A stretch of 5,816 nt of DNA from Pseudomonadota bacterium (GTDB lineage: Bacteria; Myxococcota; Myxococcia; Myxococcales; Myxococcaceae), in the NCBI GenBank assembly GCA_023424585.1, contig JAFADT010000544.1, positions 1-5,816 of the forward strand, given 5' to 3'. Positions 1 through 5,816 of this stretch are shown piece by piece. Each line of letters starts with the position of its first letter. Position 1 is the first letter of the stretch. The translations under genes and the position numbers were made by a program. Below the pieces are notes generated by a model. It was not told where the DNA came from, did no database searches, and saw nothing but the letters and a program-made list of their open reading frames with translations.

Positions 1-429
1 ACGCTGCACGCGGCCTTCGAGGCCACGGGCTACGTCGTGCGCCCGCACCCGCTCGTCGGAGACCGCAAGCACGTGCTGCGCGTGGGCGCGGCGCACCCGG
101 CGCTCGACGCGGCGCTCAGCGCGCACGGCTTCAGCACCTGGGCCTTCGTCACCGCGTGGAATCCCCACGCGCACCCGCGCCCGCCCCGCGCCAACGCGCG
201 CCTCCAGCAACGCCTGCTCGCGCTGCTCGGAGGTCGGGGCCACGTGGCCGTGTCCGCGGTGGGCGTGGCGGAGGACCGGCGCTGGTTCGAGGAGAGCCTC
301 TTCGTCCCCGGCCTGTCCCGCGACGAGGCCCTGCGCATCGGCCGCCTGTTCGACCAGGAGGCCGTGCTCTGGGGCGCCGTGGGCGGCGGCGCGGAGCTGG
401 TGATGTGCCGGGAGCCCGTCGGCGCCTGA
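1..429 (+). CDS. DUF3293 domain-containing protein (5' end missing)
   Basis: The reading frame is open from base 1 and ends at TGA 427-429, giving 142 codons with the true start outside the window. The visible protein matches the DUF3293 pattern as I know it: an early aromatic segment (ATGYVV), a central FVTAWNP motif, an Asn in the PRAN stretch followed by a Leu-rich helix, then WFEESLFV and a C-terminal segment with GRLFDQEAVLW. DUF3293 proteins are short, about 130-150 residues, so probably only a few residues are missing. A GTG at 37 could be taken as a start, but the frame and the family-like residues continue upstream of it, so I treat the gene as truncated by the window. The function of the family is not known; no catalytic residues, signal peptide or membrane segment are visible, and a cytoplasmic location is likely. 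The family assignment is from remembered motifs, not a profile search. Confidence 0.78.
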   Translation, partial: TLHAAFEATGYVVRPHPLVGDRKHVLRVGAAHPALDAALSAHGFSTWAFVTAWNPHAHPRPPRANARLQQRLLALLGGRGHVAVSAVGVAEDRRWFEESLFVPGLSRDEALRIGRLFDQEAVLWGAVGGGAELVMCREPVGA

Positions 430-461
430 GCCCGCGACGGGTATCGGGCAGGTCACATCCA

Positions 462-488
462 CCGGGCCGACACCCATTCGGAACCCGG
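462..488 (+). terminator. bulged GC-rich hairpin after the DUF3293 gene
   Basis: CCGGGCCGA (462-470) pairs with TCGG (478-481) and CCCGG (484-488), giving nine base pairs with a two-base AA bulge and a seven-base loop. It starts 32 bases after the DUF3293 stop codon. A weaker pairing, GCCCG (430-434) with CGGGC (445-449), lies directly after the stop. No T-tract follows either, so a classical intrinsic terminator is not shown; it could equally be a leader hairpin for the nucleotidase gene. Apart from these the 430-570 gap shows no promoter I can defend. Confidence 0.3.
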
Positions 489-557
489 CCCTCACACCCG
501 CGCCATCAGACGATGCCAGGGTCTCCGGCCACGTCGTGCCCATCGCGTCCCAGTCCC

Positions 558-562
558 AGGAG
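558..562 (+). promoter_or_regulatory. Shine-Dalgarno site of the nucleotidase gene
   Basis: AGGAG lies eight bases before the ATG at 571. It supports that ATG, which also opens directly into a signal peptide, over any later start. Confidence 0.65.
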
Positions 563-570
563 CCGTCTCG

Positions 571-2505
571 ATGCAGCCTCCCGTCCCCCGCGCGCGTGAA
601 GTCGCGCGCCCCAGCGTCTTCCTCCTCGCCGGAGCCTTCGTCACCGGCCTGCTGCTCGCGGTCCACGGCGGCTGCGGCAGCGACGAGTGCACCAACGCCT
701 TCGACTGCCAGGAGCAGCACTCCGCGCCGGAAGGCCAGGGCTGGACCTGCGTGGACCACGTCTGCAAGGCCGTCACCCTCCAGCCCCCGCCCGGCGACGA
801 CGACGCGGGCACCGGCGACAACGACGCCGGCACGGGCACGGAGGACGCGGGCGCCGGGGACGGCGGTAGCACCGTCGCCCTGAAGATCATCGCCTTCAAC
901 GACTTCCACGGGCAGCTGGAGCCCGCGGCTGGCAGCGGCGGACAGATTGCCCAGGCGCTGCTGCCGGACGGCGGCGTGGACACCAGCAGCCGCGTGAACG
1001 CGGGCGGCGCCGTGTACCTCGCCCGCTACATCGCGGACCTGCGCGCGAAGAACCCGAACTCCATCGTGGTGTCCGCCGGTGACCTCATCGGCGCCACGCC
1101 GCTGCTCTCCGCGCTCTTCCACGACGAGCCCACCATCGAGGCCATGAACGACATCGGCCTGGACCTGAGCGCCGTGGGCAACCACGAGTTCGACGAGGGC
1201 GGCACGGAGCTGCTGCGCATGCAGTCCGGTGGCTGCCACCCGGTGGACGGCTGCCAGGACGGCACCGGCTTCTCCGGCGCGAAGTTCAAGTTCCTCGCGG
1301 CCAACGTCGCCACCGGCGCCGACAGCACCCTCTTCCCGCGCTACGACGTGCGCGCCTTCGAGGGCGTGAAGGTGGCCTTCATCGGCATGACCCTGGAGGG
1401 CACGCCCGACATCGTCACCCCCACGGGCATCCGGGGCCTGGAGTTCAAGGACGAGGTGGAGACGGTCAACGCGCTCGTCCCGGAGCTGAAGTCGCAGGGC
1501 GTGAACGCCCTCGTCGTCATCGTGCACGAGGGCGGCGTCCCCGCCGCCGACTCGCTCTACGACGAGTGCAAGGGCATCACCGGCGCCATCGTGGACATCG
1601 CGGCGCGGCTGGACCCGGCCGTGAGAGTCATCGTCAGCGGCCACACGCACAACGCCTACAACTGCACGCTGAGCGGCAAGCTGGTCACCAGCGCCGCGTC
1701 GGTGGGCCGGCTCGTCACGGACATCGACCTGACGCTGGACGCCACCACGGGCCAGGTCGTGAAGGCGCGGGCCCAGAACGTCATCGTCACCCGCACGGTG
1801 ACGCCCGACCCGGAGGTCACGGAGCTCATCACCCGCTACAAGGGCATCAGCGCGCCGCTGGAGAACCGCGTCATCGGGTGGATCGACCAGACGCTCACGC
1901 GCGGCAACCTCCAGACGGACCCCACCGGCCAGTCCACCATGGGCTTCGTCATCGCGGACGCGCAGCTGGAGGCCACCCGGCCCGCGAACCTGGGCGGCGC
2001 CCAGATTGCCTTCATGAACCCGGGCGGCGTGCGCGCGGACCTGGTGCGCGACCCCGCCGACCCCAGCGACAAGGGCGCCGTCACCTACGGCGAGTCCTTC
2101 ACCGTGCAGCCCTTCGGCAACAGCCTGGTCACCCTGACGCTGACGGGCGCGCAGCTCGAGCGCCTGCTGGAGCAGCAGTGGCCCGACGCCACCACCGCCC
2201 GCATCCTCCACCCGTCCGCGGGCTTCACCTACGCGTTCAGCGCGTCCGCGCCCGCGGGCTCCAAGGTGGACCCCGCCAGCATCCAGCTCAACGGGACGAC
2301 CGTGGACCCGGCCGCCACCTACCGCGTGACCGTGAACAGCTTCCTCGCCCCCGGCGGCGACGGCTTCAGCGTCCTGACGGAGGGCACGAACCCGCTGGGC
2401 GGCGCGGTGGACTCGGACGCGCTGGAGGCGTACCTCGCCGCGCACAGCTCGGAGGCCTCGCCGCTGCCGGCCCCCGCGCTGGACCGCATCACCCGGCTGC
2501 CGTAG
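571..2505 (+). CDS. secreted metallophosphatase/5'-nucleotidase (UshA/NadN type), probable lipoprotein
   Basis: This 644-residue protein has the two-domain layout of the 5'-nucleotidase family, which hydrolyses nucleotides (some members also UDP-sugars or cyclic nucleotides) outside the cytoplasm using two metal ions. Residues 1-34 look like a signal peptide with hydrophobic core 17-31. Cys35 follows HGG, a poor match to the classical lipobox but a plausible lipidation site. Next come a four-Cys segment (C40, C46, C60, C65) and an Asp/Ala/Gly/Thr linker (76-100). The metallophosphatase domain starts near 104 and shows NDFHG (D111, H113), AGDLIG (D171), GNHEFD (N204, H205), VIVHEGG (H319) and SGHTHN (H358, H360), so all metal-site motifs are present. 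Extra cysteines C222/C228 and C333/C365 may form disulfides. The C-terminal nucleotide-binding domain shows NPGGVRAD (483-490), YGESFTVQPFGN (506-517) and FLAPGGDGF (591-599), including the two Phe positions expected to stack on the base. The precise substrate cannot be told. No neighbour is functionally linked. Confidence 0.95.
   Translation: MQPPVPRAREVARPSVFLLAGAFVTGLLLAVHGGCGSDECTNAFDCQEQHSAPEGQGWTCVDHVCKAVTLQPPPGDDDAGTGDNDAGTGTEDAGAGDGGSTVALKIIAFNDFHGQLEPAAGSGGQIAQALLPDGGVDTSSRVNAGGAVYLARYIADLRAKNPNSIVVSAGDLIGATPLLSALFHDEPTIEAMNDIGLDLSAVGNHEFDEGGTELLRMQSGGCHPVDGCQDGTGFSGAKFKFLAANVATGADSTLFPRYDVRAFEGVKVAFIGMTLEGTPDIVTPTGIRGLEFKDEVETVNALVPELKSQGVNALVVIVHEGGVPAADSLYDECKGITGAIVDIAARLDPAVRVIVSGHTHNAYNCTLSGKLVTSAASVGRLVTDIDLTLDATTGQVVKARAQNVIVTRTVTPDPEVTELITRYKGISAPLENRVIGWIDQTLTRGNLQTDPTGQSTMGFVIADAQLEATRPANLGGAQIAFMNPGGVRADLVRDPADPSDKGAVTYGESFTVQPFGNSLVTLTLTGAQLERLLEQQWPDATTARILHPSAGFTYAFSASAPAGSKVDPASIQLNGTTVDPAATYRVTVNSFLAPGGDGFSVLTEGTNPLGGAVDSDALEAYLAAHSSEASPLPAPALDRITRLP
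796..870 (+). repeat. degenerate Asp-Ala-Gly-Thr linker repeat in the nucleotidase gene
   Basis: The stretch encodes residues 76-100, where the unit D-A-G-x-G recurs three times (DAGTG, DAGTG, DAGAG) with acidic spacers. It is a low-complexity, acidic and flexible tether between the anchored Cys-rich segment and the catalytic domain. Similar linkers are common in myxobacterial lipoproteins, and length variation between strains would be expected. Any calcium binding is speculation. Confidence 0.6.
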
Positions 2506-2508
2506 CCA

Positions 2509-2919
2509 TCAGCGGCCGTCCGAGCCCCCTGTCACGGGGCTCGCGGTGCTGGGCCGCAAGGCGCTGTTGGTGATGGGAGGGGGCGTGATGTCCAGGCGCC
2601 GCGCCCCCGTCACCCGCTGCGTCAGCTCATCGAAGTCCAGCTCCAGGAACTTCCCGGAGCCCTCTTGAGGGAGCGCGAAGCGGATCCGCCAGTAGTTGGG
2701 GCGGATCCGCACCGCCTCGCTGTCGCCGCTGTCCGCCAGCACGATGGCGTTCTGCCGCGCGTACTCCGCGCCCGCCTCGATGACGTCGCGCTCGCCCAGC
2801 TCCTCCTGCACGGACTGGGAGCTGGGCGGCACGGGCGGGCGGCCCGTGGCGCCGGTGGCACAACCCACACCTGCCAGGAAGGCAGGCAGCAGCGCGGCGG
2901 CGAGGAGGCGGGGAACCAT
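2509..2919 (-). CDS. small predicted lipoprotein, function unknown
   Basis: The protein has 136 residues. It opens with a short basic N-region (MVPR), a hydrophobic core (5-17) and AGVGC with Cys20 as the probable lipidated residue; the -3 Gly is not the classical lipobox Leu, so this is a good but not perfect signal. After a Pro/Ser-rich spacer (27-36) comes a compact domain of about 75 residues: a helix-like stretch around VIEAGAEYARQNA (46-58), then YWRIRFALP (76-84) and KFLELDFDELTQRVTGARR (90-108), which read as beta strands. A helix followed by strands with an aromatic-rich 'W-R-I' strand and a D-x-x-T-x-x-V turn faintly recalls a PepSY-like fold, but I do not assign it. The tail (112-136) is Pro/Ser/Thr/Gly-rich. 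The ATG at 2919 places the signal peptide correctly, although no strong Shine-Dalgarno precedes it. The gene lies 126 bases downstream of clpP on the same strand and ends 3 bases from the convergent nucleotidase stop. Confidence 0.75.
   Translation of the reverse strand: MVPRLLAAALLPAFLAGVGCATGATGRPPVPPSSQSVQEELGERDVIEAGAEYARQNAIVLADSGDSEAVRIRPNYWRIRFALPQEGSGKFLELDFDELTQRVTGARRLDITPPPITNSALRPSTASPVTGGSDGR
2521..2543. terminator. perfect 8-bp hairpin at the convergent gene ends
   Basis: CGAGCCCC (2521-2528) and GGGGCTCG (2536-2543) form a perfect stem around a seven-base loop. It begins 16 bases after the nucleotidase stop and lies inside the last codons (about residues 126-133) of the opposing lipoprotein gene. 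A symmetric stem here could end or protect transcripts from both sides. There is no T-tract on either strand, so intrinsic termination is inferred from position only. Confidence 0.45.
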
Positions 2920-2966
2920 GCCCGAACATTGGGCACGCCCCCGTCAAGCTGCACCCCGGGGCGGCT

Positions 2967-2988
2967 TGCGACGCCGTCACCCGTCGCA
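2967..2988 (-). terminator. hairpin in the gap downstream of clpP
   Basis: TGCGACG (2967-2973) and CGTCGCA (2982-2988) form a perfect seven-pair stem with an eight-base loop, 57-78 bases after the clpP stop on the minus strand. An overlapping imperfect inverted repeat (2946-2967, AAGC...GCTT arms around CCCCGGGG) sits just beyond it and could form instead. Neither is followed by a T-tract. One of them may end the clpP transcript or sit in the leader of the lipoprotein gene; nothing else is recognisable in the 126-base gap. Confidence 0.3.
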
Positions 2989-3045
2989 TGCCCGCCCGGA
3001 GCGGCGGCGCGGGGCCTGCTCCTCCGGTCCCCGCTGGAATGAAAG

Positions 3046-3645
<600 letters not shown>

Positions 3646-3664
3646 GGCCCCCGTACCCTAATCG

Positions 3665-3691
3665 TCCCCCCTTCCGCGCGCTCCCCCCTTC
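3665..3691 (-). repeat. 10-bp direct repeat upstream of clpP
   Basis: On the minus strand GAAGGGGGGA occurs twice (3691-3682 and 3674-3665), offset by 17 bases, the nearer copy ending 20 bases before the clpP ATG. The copies are exact and could be a binding site or part of the leader. Chance is possible in such G-rich DNA, and no clear promoter hexamers accompany them. Confidence 0.35.
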
Positions 3692-3731
3692 TTGCTGGAG
3701 CGTGCGCTGTCCCACGCTTGCGCGGGGCGGA

Positions 3732-3754
3732 GGGGGCCGCTCCGCGCGGCCCCC
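3732..3754 (-). terminator. strong GC hairpin after fumC
   Basis: GGGGGCCGC (3732-3740) and GCGGCCCCC (3746-3754) form a perfect nine-pair, all-GC stem with a five-base loop, 17 bases after the fumC stop on the minus strand. This position and stability fit a terminator or 3'-end stabiliser and argue for separate expression of clpP. No T-tract follows. A smaller inverted repeat, AGCGTG (3699-3704) with CACGCT (3713-3718), lies between it and clpP. Confidence 0.5.
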
Positions 3755-3771
3755 CTGGGTCGGAGGCGGGC

Positions 3772-5169
3772 CTACAGGTTCCCGGTCATCTTCTCCGGGC
3801 GCACCCACTGGTCGAACTGCTCGGCGGTGACGAGCCCCAGCTCCACCGCCACCTCCTTCAGCGTCTTGCCCTGCTTGTGGGCCGTCTTGGCGATCTTCGC
3901 CGCGTTGTCGTAGCCGATGTGCGGGTTGAGCGCGGTGACGAGCATCAGGCTGCGCTGGAGGTTCTCCTGGAGGCGCGGGAGGTTGGGCTCGATGCCCACC
4001 GCGCAGTTCAACCGGAAGCTGCGCATGCCGTCCGCGAGCAGGCGGCAGCTCTGCAGGAAGTTCTGGATGATGAGCGGCTTGAAGACGTTGAGCTCGAAGT
4101 TGCCGGACGCGCCGCCCAGGGAGATGGCCACGTCGTTGCCCATCACCTGGGCGGACAGCATGGTGAGCGCCTCGCTCTGGGTGGGGTTCACCTTGCCCGG
4201 CATGATGGAGCTGCCCGGCTCGTTCTCCGGGATGTTGATCTCGCCAATGCCCGAGCGCGGCCCGGACGACAGCCACCGGATGTCATTGGCCACCTTGAAC
4301 AGCACCGCCGCCAGGCCCTTGAGCGCGCCGTGGCCCTGCACCAGCGCGTCGTTGGCGGCCAGCGCCTCGAACTTGTTGGGCGCGGTGACGAAGGGGTGGC
4401 CGGTGAGCGTCGCGATCTCGGCCGCCACGCGCTCGGCGTAGCCCGGGGGCGCGTTGAGGCCCGTGCCCACGGCGGTGCCGCCCAGGGCCAGCTCCAGCAT
4501 GTGCGGCAGCGCCGCCTCGATGTGGCCCTTCGCGCGGTCCAGCTGCGCCACGTAGCCGCTGAACTCCTGGCCCAGGGTGAGCGGCGTCGCGTCCTGCAGG
4601 TGCGTGCGGCCGATCTTCACGATGGCCTGGAAGGCCTGGGACTTCTGGGCGAGCACGTCGCGCAGGGCTTGAAGCTCCGGCAGCACGTGCTTCACCACGG
4701 CCTCCACGGCGGCCACGTTCATCGCGGTGGGGAACACGTCGTTGGAGCTCTGGCCCTTGTTGACGTCGTCGTTGGCGTGGACCTTGCGGCCCTCGCCGCG
4801 CTCGCCGCCCAGGAGCTCCGAGGCGCGGTTGGCCAGCACCTCGTTGCAGTTCATGTTCGTCTGGGTGCCGCTGCCCGTCTGCCACACCAGCAGCGGGAAC
4901 TCCTCGTCGTGCTGGCCGGCGAGGACCTCATCCGCGGCCTTCACGATGGCCTGGGCCTTCTCCTGGGAGAGGGAGCCGTTCTCCTGGTTCACCCGCGCGG
5001 CGGCCTTCTTCACCAGCACCAGGGCGTGGACGAGCGCCAGGGGCATGCGCTCCGAGGAGATGGCGAAGTTCTGGCGGCTGCGCTGCGTCTGCGCGCCCCA
5101 GAGCCGGTCGGCGGGGACTTCGATGGGGCCAAAGGTGTCCTTCTCGATGCGAACGTTCTTCGTGCTCAC
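3772..5169 (-). CDS. fumC: class II fumarate hydratase (fumarase C)
   Basis: FumC is the oxygen-stable, iron-free homotetrameric fumarase that interconverts fumarate and L-malate in the TCA cycle. At 465 residues it has the family's normal length and matches throughout: [14 protein letters not shown] (18-31), [14 protein letters not shown] (98-111, with S100 and T102), [12 protein letters not shown] (139-150), [16 protein letters not shown] (187-202, with H190 of the charge relay) and the fumarase/aspartase signature [11 protein letters not shown] (319-329), with the catalytic Ser320, K326 and N328. These positions equal E. coli FumC plus two. The related enzymes aspartase and argininosuccinate lyase are less likely because the [14 protein letters not shown] and [14 protein letters not shown] segments are fumarase-like. 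The start is GTG at 5169, with GGAG ten bases upstream; the next in-frame Met (residue 42) would remove conserved sequence. The upstream gap to the PspC gene is 162 bases, so fumC probably has its own promoter. Confidence 0.98.
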   Translation of the reverse strand: MSTKNVRIEKDTFGPIEVPADRLWGAQTQRSRQNFAISSERMPLALVHALVLVKKAAARVNQENGSLSQEKAQAIVKAADEVLAGQHDEEFPLLVWQTGSGTQTNMNCNEVLANRASELLGGERGEGRKVHANDDVNKGQSSNDVFPTAMNVAAVEAVVKHVLPELQALRDVLAQKSQAFQAIVKIGRTHLQDATPLTLGQEFSGYVAQLDRAKGHIEAALPHMLELALGGTAVGTGLNAPPGYAERVAAEIATLTGHPFVTAPNKFEALAANDALVQGHGALKGLAAVLFKVANDIRWLSSGPRSGIGEINIPENEPGSSIMPGKVNPTQSEALTMLSAQVMGNDVAISLGGASGNFELNVFKPLIIQNFLQSCRLLADGMRSFRLNCAVGIEPNLPRLQENLQRSLMLVTALNPHIGYDNAAKIAKTAHKQGKTLKEVAVELGLVTAEQFDQWVRPEKMTGNL

Positions 5170-5189
5170 GGTGGGGTGTCTCCAGGCCA

Positions 5190-5202
5190 GGGACGATGTC
5201 CC
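5190..5202 (-). promoter_or_regulatory. 13-bp dyad in the fumC leader, with possible promoter upstream
   Basis: GGGAC-N3-GTCCC is a perfect inverted repeat 20 bases upstream of the fumC GTG. A possible -10-like GTTAAT (minus strand, 5214-5209) lies just upstream, one of the few AT-rich spots in this gap, but I see no good -35. The dyad could be an operator or a leader hairpin; this is position-based only. The fumC ribosome site is GGAG at 5183-5180. Confidence 0.25.
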
Positions 5203-5294
5203 GGCGCGATTAACACCGCCGCGTCGCCACGGCAGGCCTGAGTGAAGGGCGGATGCCAGATCTCCAACGCTCCGCAGTCCCTCACCGGCCCCAG

Positions 5295-5310
5295 CGGCCT
5301 CTGAAGGCCG
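5295..5310 (-). terminator. hairpin after the PspC gene
   Basis: CGGCCT (5295-5300) and AGGCCG (5305-5310) form a perfect six-pair stem with a CTGA loop, 21 bases after the PspC-gene stop on the minus strand; an alternative pairing of CCGGCC (5285-5290) with GGCCGG (5306-5311) exists. There is no T-tract. It probably marks the 3' end of that gene. Confidence 0.35.
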
Positions 5311-5331
5311 GCGGCCACCCCGGAGCGACGC

Positions 5332-5691
5332 TCAGACGCGCTTCTCCCAGCGAGGCGTGTCCTCGTCCACCGGCGTGTTCGCGACCTTGGACACCCAGTC
5401 CAGCGTCCCCTGCAGCGGGGCCCGGCCGTAGGGCTTCGCCGGGATGAACGCCCAGAGCAGCAGGTAGAGCGCCGCGCCCATCCCCGCGGACGCGAACAGC
5501 ATCAGCACGAACGCCACCCGCACCAGCGAGACCTCCACGCCCAGCTCGCGCGCGAGCGCCCCGCAGACGCCCAGGAGCGCCCGCCCCTCGCCCCGGTGCA
5601 GCGGCACCGTGCGCGCGCGGCAGTGCGGGCAGCGCGGCGCCTCCCCGGACAGCTCCCTCGAACAGGCCCTGCACCGCGTCGCGACGTCCAT
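5332..5691 (-). CDS. zinc ribbon-PspC domain membrane protein
   Basis: This 119-residue protein joins two modules. Residues 7-24 hold CRAC and CPHC (C7, C10, C21, C24), a typical short zinc ribbon. Residues 33-86 match a PspC domain: a basic-glycine entry (RGEGRALLGVCGALARELGVEVSLVRVAF) leading into one long hydrophobic segment (about 57-84) that ends in LLWAFIPAKP. The remaining 30 or so residues are hydrophilic (PVDEDTPRWEKRV at the end). PspC in enterobacteria senses envelope stress at the inner membrane with PspB and relieves PspA of its hold on PspF; many bacteria have stand-alone PspC proteins of unknown partner. No pspA, pspB or pspF gene is visible here. The ATG at 5691 is supported by a strong GGGAGGT six bases upstream. 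The partner of the zinc ribbon, DNA or protein, cannot be told from sequence. Confidence 0.9.
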   Translation of the reverse strand: MDVATRCRACSRELSGEAPRCPHCRARTVPLHRGEGRALLGVCGALARELGVEVSLVRVAFVLMLFASAGMGAALYLLLWAFIPAKPYGRAPLQGTLDWVSKVANTPVDEDTPRWEKRV

Positions 5692-5704
5692 GAGGTGACC
5701 TCCC
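5692..5704 (-). promoter_or_regulatory. strong ribosome site inside an 11-bp dyad before the PspC gene
   Basis: On the minus strand GGGAGGT (5704-5698) is the Shine-Dalgarno site, six bases from the ATG. Most of it lies within the perfect dyad GAGGT-N-ACCTC (5692-5702), which directly abuts the start codon. The dyad may be an operator, or just the chance reverse complement of an anti-Shine-Dalgarno-like sequence; a one-base loop cannot form a tight RNA hairpin. Confidence 0.4.
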
Positions 5705-5718
5705 AGTCAGGCCCCCGC

Positions 5719-5734
5719 TTGGCACGATGGGGGT
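5719..5734 (+). promoter_or_regulatory. weak sigma-54-like -24 element
   Basis: TTGGCACG (5719-5726) matches the -24 half of the sigma-54 consensus exactly. At the correct distance the -12 half reads GGGT, not TTGC, so the essential GC is missing. It points right, about 70 bases before a possible ATG at 5803. A seven-base inverted repeat, CGATGGG (5725-5731) with CCCATCG (5754-5760), overlaps it. Confidence 0.15.
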
Positions 5735-5786
5735 CTCATCCCTACCTACGGAGCCCATCGCCCGCGATTGCGGCCCCTCCGGCGCC

Positions 5787-5816
5787 GTGATTCCGGGGGC
5801 TTATGTCCTGCCGCGT
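5787..5816 (+). other. possible start of a rightward gene at the window edge
   Basis: Two start codons on the + strand stay open to the right edge: GTG at 5787 and ATG at 5803. The ATG is preceded by GGGGG (5795-5799), three bases before it, which is a loose ribosome site. At most ten codons are visible, too few to identify a protein or to be sure either is used. Confidence 0.2.

Noticed and set aside
796..870. The GAC/GGC-rich repeat as a CRISPR or mobile-element repeat
   Set aside because: The units are short, degenerate and in frame, encoding an Asp-Ala-Gly-Thr protein linker; there are no spacers or terminal repeats.
492..983. A 163-codon minus-strand frame opposite the nucleotidase signal peptide and linker
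   Set aside because: It is antisense to a well-supported gene, Ser/Pro-rich, and has no known motif.
1566..2573. A 335-codon + strand frame inside the nucleotidase gene
   Set aside because: It overlaps the catalytic and nucleotide-binding domains in another frame and has Arg/Pro/Gly/His-rich low-complexity composition; it is a shadow.
2917..2934. GCCC-N7-GGGC (2920-2934) next to the lipoprotein start as an operator
   Set aside because: It has only four-base arms in very GC-rich DNA, which is expected by chance.
5282..5758. A 158-codon minus-strand frame over the PspC gene
   Set aside because: It is Gly/Ala/Arg-rich and out of frame with the clear zinc ribbon-PspC protein, which has a strong ribosome site.

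Overview
The window is very GC-rich with strong GC bias at third codon positions. It carries a Cys-rich lipoprotein module followed by an Asp/Ala/Gly/Thr linker, a style common in Myxococcales (Corallococcus, Myxococcus, Pyxidicoccus and relatives). Together these suggest a chromosomal segment of a myxobacterium. The taxonomic call is an inference from style and composition; the window contains no marker RNA. There are no mobile elements, CRISPR arrays, tRNAs or rRNAs.

Layout, left to right. (1) A + strand gene for a DUF3293 protein enters from the left edge and ends at 429. (2) After a 141-base gap with a bulged hairpin, a + strand gene (571-2505) encodes a secreted, probably lipid-anchored metallophosphatase/5'-nucleotidase of the UshA type. 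(3) Converging on it, with only 3 bases between the two stop codons, is a minus-strand gene for a small predicted lipoprotein (2509-2919). (4) Two housekeeping genes follow on the minus strand: clpP (3046-3645), with its Ser-His-Asp triad intact, and fumC (3772-5169), a class II fumarase with all key residues. (5) A further minus-strand gene (5332-5691) encodes a small membrane protein with an N-terminal CxxC-CxxC zinc ribbon fused to a PspC domain. (6) The last 110 or so bases lie upstream of that gene and may hold the promoter region of a rightward gene beginning at or past the right edge.

The genes do not form one pathway. The four minus-strand genes point the same way, but gaps of 126 to 162 bases containing GC-rich hairpins separate them, so several independent transcripts are likelier than a single operon. 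FumC serves the TCA cycle, ClpP regulated proteolysis, the nucleotidase extracytoplasmic nucleotide or phosphate scavenging, and the PspC protein probably envelope stress.

No convincing undescribed multi-gene system is visible. The points most worth a second look are the clpP copy outside the usual tig-clpP-clpX setting, the modular N-terminus of the nucleotidase, the uncharacterised small lipoprotein with a faint PepSY-like tail, the zinc ribbon-PspC fusion, and several dyads or repeats close to start codons.
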